The notes beneath the pieces are model-generated. The model had not been told where the DNA came from. It saw nothing but the letters and a program-made list of their open reading frames with translations, and ran no database searches. 56,880 nt of DNA, from the NCBI GenBank assembly GCA_030652255.1, contig JAUSAZ010000080.1:1-56880 (forward strand), written 5' to 3'. The stretch is from Myxococcales bacterium (GTDB lineage Bacteria > Myxococcota_A > Polyangia > Polyangiales > Ga0077539). The number at the start of each line of letters is the position of its first letter. Position 1 is the stretch's first letter. The translations under genes and the position numbers were made by a program. Below are positions 36,502-45,381 of this stretch, one piece after another.

Positions 36502-37187
36502 CCCCACACTCCCGTCGCCGGTGCTGGAAAGCAGAACCGCAGTGACAAGGGCGACGCCCCTTGAGCGAGGGCCCCGTAACGGGACCGGGCTCCCCGACTC
36601 CAACGCTCAATCGCGTATGACGGCGCGCCCAAGCTGCGAGCCAGTACCGTGAATGCCTCAAGGTGTGCGGCGGGCGTCCACTCTGGTGAAAGCGACAGGA
36701 AGCACCGGGAGATCGCGTCCCCTGTCCAGGACCAGCGCGCGAACGGGATGACCTCCACGAGGCGCGAGAGGTGGCTGCCGAGACTTGCCTCGACCTCCCG
36801 AGACGCCGCGGCCGGATCGAGGCAGGGAGGACAAACCCACGTGAGGTGGTCGACGACGCCCTCGCGGAGCGCATGGAAGAGGTAGTCGCCGACGCCGACG
36901 CGGTCGCCACGCGCACCGAGCGGCAGTTCCCAGGCGCGGTTGTAGTCAGGGAAGAGGTCGTGGTGGGCGTCCACATGGACGCACCGGACACCGCGTACGC
37001 CTTCGCGGTCCCAGACCTCGAGCAACTCGTGGTGGTCGAGGCCCAAGAGCGTGCCCCCTTCCGGCACCGCGGGAAGCCGCGCACAGAGGTCGTCCAGCGG
37101 GATGGCGATTCGCTTGCTGGGCGCGACTACGGTGTCGGCGGGCGAGTCGAAGAAGAAGTCGCAGTCGACGCTGAGCCAGGTCTCCAT
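36498..37187 (-). CDS. Arginase-fold protein, candidate peptide arginase
   Basis: A 229-residue protein from ATG 37187. It has the arginase-type metal motif D73-A-H75-H-D77 (CVHVDAHHDLFPDY) and an upstream GLDHHE motif. It resembles the UPF0489/peptide arginase family, which converts arginine to ornithine within RiPP precursors. The precursor encoded at the head of this operon has Arg in its core (GRGH and GRF). It begins five bases after the upstream gene and overlaps the downstream reductase. Free-arginine arginases are longer and are not found in RiPP operons, but the assignment is by motif and context only. Confidence 0.72.
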   Translation of the reverse strand: METWLSVDCDFFFDSPADTVVAPSKRIAIPLDDLCARLPAVPEGGTLLGLDHHELLEVWDREGVRGVRCVHVDAHHDLFPDYNRAWELPLGARGDRVGVGDYLFHALREGVVDHLTWVCPPCLDPAAASREVEASLGSHLSRLVEVIPFARWSWTGDAISRCFLSLSPEWTPAAHLEAFTVLARSLGAPSYAIERWSRGARSRYGALAQGASPLSLRFCFPAPATGVWG

Positions 37188-37192
37188 GGGCG

Positions 37193-38095
37193 CTACTCCC
37201 GGAACGCCACGATCTGCGCCGTCGCATCGAAGCCTCCCGCGAGTACGGTGCCGCGTCGGTCGAGCAGTGTTACGCCGCGGTCCCCGGCCTTCACCGCGCC
37301 GACCTGGTCGAGAAACGTCCCCGCGAAGGGGCGCTCCGGACACCAGTCGAAGCGTAGAGCGCCAGCGCCGTCGAAGCGTATCATCTCGCCTTCGGATCGC
37401 GCGTCGAGGGGTTGGATAAGCAGCCCGCCCCAGACGACGATCGGTCGCCGAAGCACGGCATCGGCGTGCGCGACTAGGTCCGCGAGGTCGCACGCGAGGG
37501 CCGCCCCACGGAGCCCCGACGCGAGGCGCACGGCCCCCTCGCAGTGGAGCGAGCACGGGAAGTAGTCGGGGAGGAAACCGGCTCCTTCGAACAACGATCC
37601 GATGCGATTGGCCAGGAAGCTCGGGAGAGGTGAAGGCTCACGGAGCCGGTGATCCGCGAGGAGGCGCGAGACCCAGTCCTCCCCGTCGGCGATGCAGCGG
37701 TATCCCTCGACGCAGCACGGGGGATAGCCGTAGAGGCTCCCCAGCGCTTCGTTGTCGCCACCAGACTCGACCGCGCTTGCGCGGCGGGCCACGCCTGCCT
37801 CGCGGGCCACGAGCAGCACGAAGGACTCGGCGCGTGGATCGTCGGCGTCGACGTGCACCATGAATCGGTCGCCGAGTGAGGTCGCGCGGTTCGTCGCGAG
37901 CGCGAAGTGCGACGGGACGACCGAGACGCCGAGTTCGGCGAGAAGGGCGACGGCGGTGTCGCGCTCCGCGCGGTCGACGACGATGCGGACGACGTCCTTC
38001 ACCCCCACCAGCATCCCGGCGAGCTCGAAGGCATGGCGCGCTTCAAACGTGGGGACTGCCGACACAAGCCGGCGGATGGTGTCCGCCGCGCTCAC
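37193..38095 (-). CDS. DUF483-like cysteine-motif protein, copy 2
   Basis: A 300-residue protein whose start overlaps the stop of copy 1. The cysteine pattern is YGYPPCCVEGY (C127, C128) and YFPCSLHCEGAV (C181, C185), as in copy 1, and resembles DUF483. Four paired cysteines suggest a metal or iron-sulphur site. The C-terminal 80 residues form predicted beta strands. Placement between the radical SAM enzyme and the arginase-like gene argues for a role in peptide processing or recognition; the function is not known. Confidence 0.68.
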   Translation of the reverse strand: MSAADTIRRLVSAVPTFEARHAFELAGMLVGVKDVVRIVVDRAERDTAVALLAELGVSVVPSHFALATNRATSLGDRFMVHVDADDPRAESFVLLVAREAGVARRASAVESGGDNEALGSLYGYPPCCVEGYRCIADGEDWVSRLLADHRLREPSPLPSFLANRIGSLFEGAGFLPDYFPCSLHCEGAVRLASGLRGAALACDLADLVAHADAVLRRPIVVWGGLLIQPLDARSEGEMIRFDGAGALRFDWCPERPFAGTFLDQVGAVKAGDRGVTLLDRRGTVLAGGFDATAQIVAFRE

Positions 38096-39000
38096 GCGAT
38101 CGCCTCCGCCACCGTCGACTCGACTGGAGCGAAGAGCCGCAGGTTCTTCGCGCGCAACGTGGCGACCGTCACGTCACCCCGGAGCACCTCCACCCGCTCC
38201 TCGCCGGAAATGCGGATCCGACTGCCGCATGCGAGGGCTCGCTCGAAGCGCCCGCGGGCTGTGCCGAGGGTAGAATCGGGCGTGTACACGACGTCACCGA
38301 CAGCGTGGGTACGCCGTTGCGCGAGCAAGAACACGCCTTCGTACTCGGTATACAGGGTTGCGCGGTTCATGCGCGCGAGCATGTCGCGCAGCCAGGTGCG
38401 GTCGTAGGAGGCGACGAGCCGTGCGTTCGCACGCGCAAGGCTGATCGAGGGTTCGCACGCGAGGGAGCACGGGAAGTGGCTCACCAGCGACGCGTCGAAA
38501 TACTGTGCGCCGAGGTTGAGCAACGCCGAGGGACGCGCGACGGGCACTGCGGTTGTCATGGGCACGAAGTCGTTCTGCACACGGGCGGCGGCGTCCTGAT
38601 TACGGTCGTAGAAGTCCCTACAGCACGGGGGCACGGCGAGCACGGTGCCGAACGCCATCTCGTCACCGCAGCGCTCCGCCTCGAGCGCCTGGTGCGCGAG
38701 CAACGCCGAGGCCGCCACGTACACGTTCCGATAGCCAGGCCCCCGCCCCATTTCGTGGAGGCCGTTGCACCACCCACCCTTCCCGCGATCCCGGCGCGGA
38801 AAGAAGCTCTCGCTACCGATGACGACCGAGAAGCCGTGCTCCACGCCGAGGCGTGCTAGCCGACGGGCGGCCTGGAGCCGCAGACCCGTACGGGCCACCT
38901 TGAGCCCCTCGCGTGACGCCAGGACCTCGCGGCACACGATGGAGGGTAGGAACGCGCGCAACGCGCGCAGCACGTCGCCGCGGTCGGAAGTGCGGTTCAT
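38092..39000 (-). CDS. DUF483-like cysteine-motif protein, copy 1
   Basis: A 302-residue protein from ATG 39000, which overlaps the radical SAM stop as ATGA; longer starts run into the radical SAM frame. It carries AVPPCCRDFYDRN (C126, C127) and SHFPCSLACEPSI (C178, C182), the same arrangement as copy 2, with low identity elsewhere. Two diverged copies suggest a heterodimer or two different substrates. An enzymatic role is possible, but nothing in the sequence establishes it. Confidence 0.68.
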   Translation of the reverse strand: MNRTSDRGDVLRALRAFLPSIVCREVLASREGLKVARTGLRLQAARRLARLGVEHGFSVVIGSESFFPRRDRGKGGWCNGLHEMGRGPGYRNVYVAASALLAHQALEAERCGDEMAFGTVLAVPPCCRDFYDRNQDAAARVQNDFVPMTTAVPVARPSALLNLGAQYFDASLVSHFPCSLACEPSISLARANARLVASYDRTWLRDMLARMNRATLYTEYEGVFLLAQRRTHAVGDVVYTPDSTLGTARGRFERALACGSRIRISGEERVEVLRGDVTVATLRAKNLRLFAPVESTVAEAIA

Positions 39001-40151
39001 GCGGGCTCCTTCGCCGCTCGCGACTCGGGACGAACGTGCGCTGCCAGGGCGCACTCGATGTGCCGGATCAGTTTGAAGAGGTCCGCGCAGTACACCGATG
39101 GGTTCTGAAACCCCGTGCCTTCCCGGTAGCGATGCGGGAAATAGCCGCCGCCGCAGGTGCCGACGACCGGACAACGGACGCAGGTCTCCGGCAAGGCCGA
39201 CAGGCCGCACTGACGCGCCTGTACCATCCGGTGTTCGAGAGCATCGTCGAGCGAGTGCGTCTCGACGTTGAGCCCGAGTTCGTGGGCGCCAGGGAACGCC
39301 GCCTTCAGCGTATCGACGCCTTCGATAGCGCCGTCGGTCCCGACCGCGAGGAGAGTGACTGGCTCAAGTCCTAGCGTCTCAAGGGACCCAGTCCCCCCCA
39401 GCAGGTGCTCGAGGATCTCCTCGAACGTCCGGATCGCGACGCCCTGGTGGCGGCCGCCGAACCAAGCGTCAAAGATCGGGATGAGCCAGTCGGCGTAAGG
39501 GGTACCATCGTGACGCTCTCTGCCTGGCGGCGGGCGGTTCCACGTCCCGTGTGGGAGGAGGAGGTCCAGCGAAGGGGGCGCAAGCCCGGCGAGAAATTCG
39601 AAGGTTGCGAGGGGGTCCGCCTCGACGTCGATCACGGCCAGGATTCCCGAAAAGGCGCGTGGCCCAGAGCGCTTGAGCGACTCGAGACCCCGCAATGCCG
39701 GGCGGGTACTTCCGCGACCGGCATGGTCAAGGCGCCGCCGGTCGTTCACCGGAGCTGCACCATCGAGTGAGACGCCCACTGAGCACCTAGCCGCCTCAAG
39801 ACGCCGCGCGACGTCATCGGTCAGGAGCACGGCATTCGTCTGCATCCCCACGTCGAGGACGACGTCGGGGCCCGCGTGGCGCCGGAGCGCGGCGATGACG
39901 CCTTCGATGTGATCGATGCCCGCCAGCAACGGTTCGCCGCCGTGGAGGCTCACAGAGAAGCGCGTACGGCCCCACGACTCGCAATGCGCGCGGATGCGGC
40001 GGCCGACGATTGCTGCGAGTTCGAGGGACAGGACGCGAGGACGGTCGCGCCACGACGTATCCCCCATCTGGTACTCGTAGCAGTAAGTGCAGTCGAGGTT
40101 ACAGCGGGCGGCAACCTTCACCACCAACATGGTGACCGGGACGTGGCGCAT
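38997..40151 (-). CDS. FxsB-like radical SAM/SPASM peptide maturase
   Basis: A 384-residue enzyme. The radical SAM cluster motif is C17-x3-C21-x2-C24 (ARCNLDCTYCY), followed by SLHGGEPLLAG. The C-terminal SPASM-type cysteines read CVRCPVVGTCGGGYFPHRY, then GFQNPSVYCADLFKLI. That ending is typical of the FxsB family, whose members form cyclophane crosslinks between aromatic and nearby side chains in RiPPs. The start overlaps the upstream hydroxylase stop as TAATG, so they are translated together. Likely substrate: the 75-residue peptide encoded at 41637-41864. Confidence 0.85.
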   Translation of the reverse strand: MRHVPVTMLVVKVAARCNLDCTYCYEYQMGDTSWRDRPRVLSLELAAIVGRRIRAHCESWGRTRFSVSLHGGEPLLAGIDHIEGVIAALRRHAGPDVVLDVGMQTNAVLLTDDVARRLEAARCSVGVSLDGAAPVNDRRRLDHAGRGSTRPALRGLESLKRSGPRAFSGILAVIDVEADPLATFEFLAGLAPPSLDLLLPHGTWNRPPPGRERHDGTPYADWLIPIFDAWFGGRHQGVAIRTFEEILEHLLGGTGSLETLGLEPVTLLAVGTDGAIEGVDTLKAAFPGAHELGLNVETHSLDDALEHRMVQARQCGLSALPETCVRCPVVGTCGGGYFPHRYREGTGFQNPSVYCADLFKLIRHIECALAAHVRPESRAAKEPA

Positions 40152-41596
40152 TAGGGGACCTCAAGCGAGTGGGCCACGTCGCCTGCCGCACCCGGATCGA
40201 GTTCGAGGTTCCGGCGACGCCATGCCGCGAAATGGGACCTTTGGCGGTCGCGGGCCGAGCCCACAGCGAGTCCCGTGGAGGCATCCTCCGCATAGCAGGG
40301 AACTGCGCCGTCGAGACCGAACGACGCCGTCTCCGCGCGGATGGCAGCAATCTCCCCGCGGAGGAGCAAGTAGAAACCGTGGCCTGCTTCGGTCCAGTGG
40401 GCTTGGCGGCCGAGTGTCTCGGAGACGACCCCGAGCTGCAGTCGGAGCGCAGCGAGGCGCCGCTGCGCGAGCTCGCGATCCGCGTCGATTCCACATGCGT
40501 AGATACGCATCCAGAAGCGCGCGACGCGCGCGAAGACGAAGGCCGCGTGGAGAAGTCCATTGAGCGGTCGCGGATCGTCACGCCACGGCGAGTAGAGCGC
40601 CTCGGGCATCCAGCCCGATCCGTGGTGTCTGGGATCGAGAAGCGGGTCGATGTCTTGCACCACAAAGAGATGACTGTGCGACACCTCGTGAACGAGCATC
40701 TCGCAAAGCACGGAGGCCGACGGGGGGACGGCGAATACCGAGTAGCCGACGGACGATGACGTGGTCCCGCTGGGGAATCCGGAGGGGCCTCCGAAGGTCG
40801 TCGGCGCGACACTGTCATAGGTGAGGGTGATCTCGTCGAGCACGGAAGGAAGATGTGATGCGAAAAGTGCGAGTGCCTCCCCGAGCAACGTCCGGAAGCG
40901 ACCGAGAGCGGCGTCATCGCGAGCGGCAATGATGTTGGTTGCCCCCGCTTCCAAGGTCAGCCACGCGTCGAAGGGGTCGACGATCACCGTGTGGTCACCG
41001 GCGGGTACGTCGGCCAGCCGGACGACCCGGCATCCCCGCACCCTGGGTGCAGCATCGCACCCAAGGAGCGCCGCACCTGGCTCCACCGGGCGGAGATGCA
41101 GACCCGTTCCAGGGAGGGTCATAGGGCGCAGGATCGGTACCGGGGAGCGGAGTTCGACGAGGGTGCTGGAAAGCAGTCCGGCCGCCACGGCGAACACCCC
41201 CGTTCGCCCCAGTACTTCGTGAGTGAACGTGGTCAGGTCCTGGCCGGGCAGCCAGTGGTGCGCAACGCTCGAAGGCTGGCAACGACCGGCGAGGACGTCG
41301 GCGCACTCAAAGCACCGCCGCAGCCACGCGAATCCATGTGGCTTGCCCATCACCTGTGCGACGACGGAGGCTGGCAGCCTCGCGAGTTCCGCGTATCCGT
41401 CCAAGAACGCTGTGATGTCCGGTCGCGCGGCTCCGAGAGACGGCAGGGCGCGGGCTAAGGCTGCAACCTCGACCACTGCGAGTTGACGATGGCGGCGCCA
41501 CGCAGCGCCTAGCGCGGGAGCGATGCCGAAGGGGAGAAGTCCCCCTACGAGCCGCCCGCGGCGAATGCCCTCAGCGGGGGATTGGATGCAATCCAT
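40151..41596 (-). CDS. HExxH putative peptide beta-hydroxylase (RiPP tailoring), copy 2
   Basis: A 481-residue paralogue of the 34028 protein. It has H303-E-V-S-H307 (EMLVHEVSHSHLF) and ALYSPWRDDPRPLNGLLHAAF, the family's HExxH and SPWRDDPRPLNG signature. The N-terminal 150 residues are helical. It is the first enzyme after the precursor, 40 bases downstream of it. Two copies at opposite ends of one operon suggest hydroxylation of two positions or in a defined order; this is inference. Confidence 0.82.
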   Translation of the reverse strand: MDCIQSPAEGIRRGRLVGGLLPFGIAPALGAAWRRHRQLAVVEVAALARALPSLGAARPDITAFLDGYAELARLPASVVAQVMGKPHGFAWLRRCFECADVLAGRCQPSSVAHHWLPGQDLTTFTHEVLGRTGVFAVAAGLLSSTLVELRSPVPILRPMTLPGTGLHLRPVEPGAALLGCDAAPRVRGCRVVRLADVPAGDHTVIVDPFDAWLTLEAGATNIIAARDDAALGRFRTLLGEALALFASHLPSVLDEITLTYDSVAPTTFGGPSGFPSGTTSSSVGYSVFAVPPSASVLCEMLVHEVSHSHLFVVQDIDPLLDPRHHGSGWMPEALYSPWRDDPRPLNGLLHAAFVFARVARFWMRIYACGIDADRELAQRRLAALRLQLGVVSETLGRQAHWTEAGHGFYLLLRGEIAAIRAETASFGLDGAVPCYAEDASTGLAVGSARDRQRSHFAAWRRRNLELDPGAAGDVAHSLEVP

Positions 41597-41636
41597 AGCG
41601 TGTTCGAAGGGGCGCTAGAACCTCGCCGAGCCAGGA

Positions 41637-41864
41637 CTACTTGCCTTCAGGAACGATGTCCTCGAAGCGTCCGCTCACGTAGGAAGTGTGCCCACGCCCG
41701 GACGAAGAGGAGTGCGAACTGTGCGAAGCCTTCATCGGGTCCGATGTCTGTTGTCCCAGGAGTCGATCTTTCACCCTCTCCAACACAGGGTTCAAGCTGC
41801 CCTCTAGATCGGCCAGAGACACCTCGCCGTCGCCATCGAGAAAATCGTCGTCAGACTTCGACAT
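41637..41864 (-). CDS. RiPP precursor peptide
   Basis: A 75-residue peptide with an AAGGGG ribosome site (41871-41880 region) and a plausible promoter just upstream. The leader is acidic (MSKSDDDFLDGDGEVSLADL) and followed by a helical ERVKDRLLGQQ. The C-terminal core is rich in Ser, His and Gly, with KASHSSHSSSSGRGHTSY, then VSGRFEDIVPEGK. Aromatic-x-polar triplets (YVS, FED, and His-Ser-Ser repeats) are the type of site that FxsB-like enzymes crosslink, and two Arg are available to an arginase. It is directly upstream of the tailoring genes. Assignment rests on size, leader/core layout and position. Confidence 0.72.
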   Translation of the reverse strand: MSKSDDDFLDGDGEVSLADLEGSLNPVLERVKDRLLGQQTSDPMKASHSSHSSSSGRGHTSYVSGRFEDIVPEGK

Positions 41865-41916
41865 TGTGTAGCCCCTTGCTGCGCCGGATGTAGTTCCCGC
41901 CTTCGTGCGCCCCCGC

Positions 41917-41945
41917 ATGTAACATGGTGTGGATGTGCTCAGCAA
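41917..41945 (-). promoter_or_regulatory. Candidate promoter of the RiPP operon
   Basis: Reading the minus strand, TTGCTG (41945-41940) and TTACAT (41922-41917) are separated by 17 bases. This would start transcription about 45 bases before the precursor ATG. Matches to consensus are only partial. Confidence 0.35.
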
Positions 41946-42073
41946 CAAAATCTCTCCGGGGCACCAACAGGGCAAGAAAATTGGGCACTGCCGGGGCGAT
42001 CGGGGCACGTGCCAGCCATCGCGTCGATCGGAATCTTTCCTGTAAGGTGGGGCCGAATTCTCGGCGGTAGCAA

Positions 42074-43849
42074 TCAGGCAAGCCATCGAGAGGACGAAGA
42101 TGGATGGAGGGCAAGACGAGCATACCGGGACTCGGCGAAGGCCTCACCGCGCCGAGCAAGCTCCGCGCCGACCGGCGTATTGAAAAAGCGTGCCCGGTAC
42201 CCCCGCTCCCATGCCAACCGAAGCCGATCAGCATCCCATAGTGCTGCTTCGACGTAGTTGTTCGCCTTGCGTCCCCTGGGATGTTCGCGAATCGCGCGCT
42301 CGATCACCGGGATGCTGCTGGGAGAGATCCATGTTGCGAAGTCTCGCCGGACCGCTGGTTCCACAAGACGCGCCGCAGCCTCCGCATGATCGAGTCCAGG
42401 CGCATCGTCCTCGCGGGCCAAATCGTGAAGCACACCCGCGAGCATCGCCGGCATTGGATCTTCGTCCAACTCGAGTGCCAGGAGACCCGCCATCCGGCCA
42501 ACAAAGTGGAGATGCTCGAGGCTGTGGTACCCCTGTTCTACGACCGAGGAGAGCGGACACACCGCCGGTAGGATCCATCGGGAAAGCAGGCGGAACCAAG
42601 CCGACCTGTATTCCGGGCGGAATTGGCTCGGTCGGTACCCCTTGCAGGACACCAACCAAGCATAGAGATGGCCTCTGAGAGCTCGGACACGAACCAGGTC
42701 GGCCAGTTCCATCTCGAAGGCGGTCTCGACGTCCACACGGTGGCGCGTCAAGGCTTCGGCGAGTTCGCGGTCCTCCTGCACCGGAGGGGTCGAGCGGCAA
42801 ACCACCTCGACATCGAACCAGCGCAACATCGCCGCGACCGAGTCGTAAGGCTGGCAGCTTTTCACTGGAACAGGTTCGGTCCACGAAAATTCGTAGCCGT
42901 CCACGCTGCCATCGGGATGGAAATCCGCGGTCCGCGTGTCGAGTGAGTACAGGTAAGCCGGAACATCGAGGTGACCCTCCAGCCCCTCGGGAACGACAAG
43001 GTACACGCACGGCCACGCGGTCGTCAGCATTTCGACCCCGTGAACCCATCCCTCCGCCGAGTCGAGACGAAGGCCGAAGCCCGCGGCGAACGCGGGCGAA
43101 GGGGACGCGAAGACCGTCCCACTTGGACCCGGACGCAGCGTCTGAAGCCCGCCGAGATCCGTCCCATGATAGAGAGGCGTCCCTCGAGGGATGCGGTCTA
43201 GCCTGCGGCGATAGGGGACGACATCGCGGCCCGGCGGAGTCGGCACGGCGAGCCACTGCGTCGAAGAGACCGACCCCGTCTCAAGGATGTCAACCACTGA
43301 CTCCGAACAGTCGGAATCCCACGGTGACAGGAACGCGCAGACCCGTTGCGCCCTCCCGAGCCGGCGTGTCAGCGTCGGGAGGGCCGCAGCGACACTGAGC
43401 ACCTCCACCAGCGCCGACCACTGGGTCGGTAGAACCGTGCGCAAGCGCTCGTTCAGTAGTACCGCTGACTCGTCGTCGGGTGTCACGACGGTCCAACGAG
43501 CAAGGAGTCCCTCGCGCAGGGCCATCACTGGCGCGGCCCAGTCGTCGGCAAGCTCGGCGCGCATTCCAAGGGGCGTGTCGAAGATCCGGTGATCGAGGGT
43601 CGCGAAGAGTGCGGGACCGGCAAGAAGCACAAACTCGCCGCCGATGGCGCTCTCGCGGTCCAGGTGCCTAATCACGTCTCCCGCGCGCGCGATTGGGGTC
43701 CAGGCGCTGGCTGGCACGGCCCCCCGCAACCAGATCAAGGCCCTCGAACAGCCCTGGGCCTCGCTCGCCCTCGCGCGGATGAATGACGCGTCGAGCTGCA
43801 CGAACAGGGGGACGCCGCTGCCCTGAATACTGTCGCTCGGCTTCACCAT
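42074..43849 (-). CDS. Putative ART-like/HD-domain fusion protein
   Basis: About 591 residues from ATG 43849. The middle part has LY227-H228-GTDLGGLQTL, then GTVFASPSPAFAAGFG and a later AYLYSLD, resembling the His-Tyr-Glu layout of ADP-ribosyltransferase folds. The C-terminal 150 residues contain EHLHFVGRMAGLLALELDED and VLHDLARED with H475-D476, an HD phosphohydrolase-type motif. It lies upstream of the RiPP precursor on the same strand, with a 209-base gap that holds a promoter-like sequence, so it may be an independent gene. Possible toxin or nucleotide-processing effector; assignment is tentative. Confidence 0.5.
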   Translation of the reverse strand: MVKPSDSIQGSGVPLFVQLDASFIRARASEAQGCSRALIWLRGAVPASAWTPIARAGDVIRHLDRESAIGGEFVLLAGPALFATLDHRIFDTPLGMRAELADDWAAPVMALREGLLARWTVVTPDDESAVLLNERLRTVLPTQWSALVEVLSVAAALPTLTRRLGRAQRVCAFLSPWDSDCSESVVDILETGSVSSTQWLAVPTPPGRDVVPYRRRLDRIPRGTPLYHGTDLGGLQTLRPGPSGTVFASPSPAFAAGFGLRLDSAEGWVHGVEMLTTAWPCVYLVVPEGLEGHLDVPAYLYSLDTRTADFHPDGSVDGYEFSWTEPVPVKSCQPYDSVAAMLRWFDVEVVCRSTPPVQEDRELAEALTRHRVDVETAFEMELADLVRVRALRGHLYAWLVSCKGYRPSQFRPEYRSAWFRLLSRWILPAVCPLSSVVEQGYHSLEHLHFVGRMAGLLALELDEDPMPAMLAGVLHDLAREDDAPGLDHAEAAARLVEPAVRRDFATWISPSSIPVIERAIREHPRGRKANNYVEAALWDADRLRLAWERGYRARFFNTPVGAELARRGEAFAESRYARLALHPSSSSRWLA

Positions 43850-44102
43850 GGTCAGAGTATCTCCAGTTGCTGAGGAAGCTTCACAGGTGCCACGCCACAG
43901 TTTGGTGAGGCACCGATGGTCTGCGGTCGGTGATGTCGCTTCGCAGTAATGATTCGCCGAACTGACCTCGCCCCGGACAATGATCCGGTTGGGCGTGCGC
44001 GTCACTCGCTGGCCCGCCGTTGGCAGCGCGTATTCCCAGAATCGCTGGGCCACGTGTCCCACCTCGCGCGGCTTGATCCCTACGACCTATGTGCGGGGTC
44101 GT

Positions 44103-44858
44103 CTATCCGCCGAACACGATCCGCGAACGGACTCGTACGCTCGTCTGCTCGCGCAAAGAAGACTGATAGCTGACATCCACCCCGAACAGAGCGGGGATCT
44201 TCAAGCCCGCCGCCAGTTTCAGGATGGAGCGACTGCTTGTCGTCACACTGTAATCCCGCTCAAGAGACGTCAGTGGATTGGGGGACTCACGGAGTTCGAG
44301 AAGTTGGCCGAAGTCGGGATCGCTTGCCAAACCGTTTGCTTCCAGAAACCTAACGGCCTCGCCTAGGTTGGGCAGTCCGCCCGCGAAAAGGGCTTGGTCC
44401 ATCAGCTGTCGCTGGAGGTCTTGTTCGACTCCAGACGCCGCGCTCGCCGTCACGCCAACGCCGCGATACGCCCCCTTCACCGCGACGGTCTGGTCATGCG
44501 ATGACTTGACTCGCTCGACGCGCAGAACCTCAACCTTTCGTGCGCCCAGAAGTTGGCAGAGTCCAACGTACAGCCGCTGTCGCTCCATCGCGAAGGTGTT
44601 TTCCGCGTCACCAGCTTCGACGTATCTGTCGGATCGGAAAGGGCTCTGGAGATAGACCCGTCCGGGAAGGAGGACGCCACCCGGGACGGCCAAGCCAAAG
44701 GAGCGACTGGAGTGGGCGTCGGGCACCACCGCGATTTCGGTGCTCCGACGGAGAGCGCGGGCTTCGGGCTCGTCGTCGAGCCTCCGCCAGACGGGTGGGC
44801 TGACCACCACGAGGGCGCGACGACGGTTCGGATCCAACGGTAGGATTTCACTCGTCAT
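44103..44858 (-). CDS. Hypothetical third gene of the GTPase operon
   Basis: A 251-residue soluble protein beginning MTSEILPLDPNRRRALVVV. It includes GLAVPGGVLLPGRVYLQSPF and a long helical middle; the last third is beta-rich. No recognised domain or catalytic motif. It starts 36 bases after the 160-residue membrane protein and ends the three-gene operon, so it is probably an effector or partner of the GTPase. Confidence 0.55.
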   Translation of the reverse strand: MTSEILPLDPNRRRALVVVSPPVWRRLDDEPEARALRRSTEIAVVPDAHSSRSFGLAVPGGVLLPGRVYLQSPFRSDRYVEAGDAENTFAMERQRLYVGLCQLLGARKVEVLRVERVKSSHDQTVAVKGAYRGVGVTASAASGVEQDLQRQLMDQALFAGGLPNLGEAVRFLEANGLASDPDFGQLLELRESPNPLTSLERDYSVTTSSRSILKLAAGLKIPALFGVDVSYQSSLREQTSVRVRSRIVFGG

Positions 44859-44894
44859 CGTCGGGTTCTCTCTCGGGGTGACGCTTGTCGCCTG

Positions 44895-45377
44895 TCATCT
44901 CTGGTGACGATTTCCAAGGACGTAGAAGATCGCGAGCCCGACCAAGAGCACCACGAAGGTGCTCAAAACTTTTGGGTCGCGAAAGCGCTCCAAGCCCGTT
45001 GCGGGTGGCGCGGGCCACGCAGGAGTGAGATTATCAAGAGCCCGCAAGTCAGGAGTGAGGCCCAACTCGCGACAGACCGAAAGATACTCCTCTCTAAAGA
45101 CCACGGGGTCGACGTCATGCTCGGCTACCATCGCGATAACCGTTCGCCGACTGGCCTCATCGGTGCTTCCCGTCGGGACCTCGACGAGGCGGTCGGTGTC
45201 GCCATGGACGATCCTTACGTCCCCGATCCGCACCAACTCGCGACCGCGGAGCGCTGTACGGCCCAGTCGCCCTGCGATGCGCTGCCGCTCAGCCGAGGCG
45301 GTTACAGGTGCCCCGTTTGAGCGGAAGCAGTCATCCGACGTATTATCCAATGCCTGGAACTTCGTCTCGATTGTCAT
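44895..45377 (-). CDS. C-tail-anchored membrane protein in the GTPase operon
   Basis: A 160-residue protein with a single C-terminal membrane helix (STFVVLLVGLAIFYVLG) and a short basic tail (NRHQR), so most of it should face the cytoplasm. It starts four bases after the GTPase stop. No catalytic motif. Because the GTPase also has a membrane helix, at its N-terminus, the two may meet at the inner membrane. Confidence 0.6.
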   Translation of the reverse strand: MTIETKFQALDNTSDDCFRSNGAPVTASAERQRIAGRLGRTALRGRELVRIGDVRIVHGDTDRLVEVPTGSTDEASRRTVIAMVAEHDVDPVVFREEYLSVCRELGLTPDLRALDNLTPAWPAPPATGLERFRDPKVLSTFVVLLVGLAIFYVLGNRHQR

Positions 45378-45381
45378 GGAG

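Noticed and set aside
43850..44062. A longer N-terminus for the ART-like/HD protein
   Set aside because: The added residues are unlike a folded domain, and ATG 43849 is the better start.
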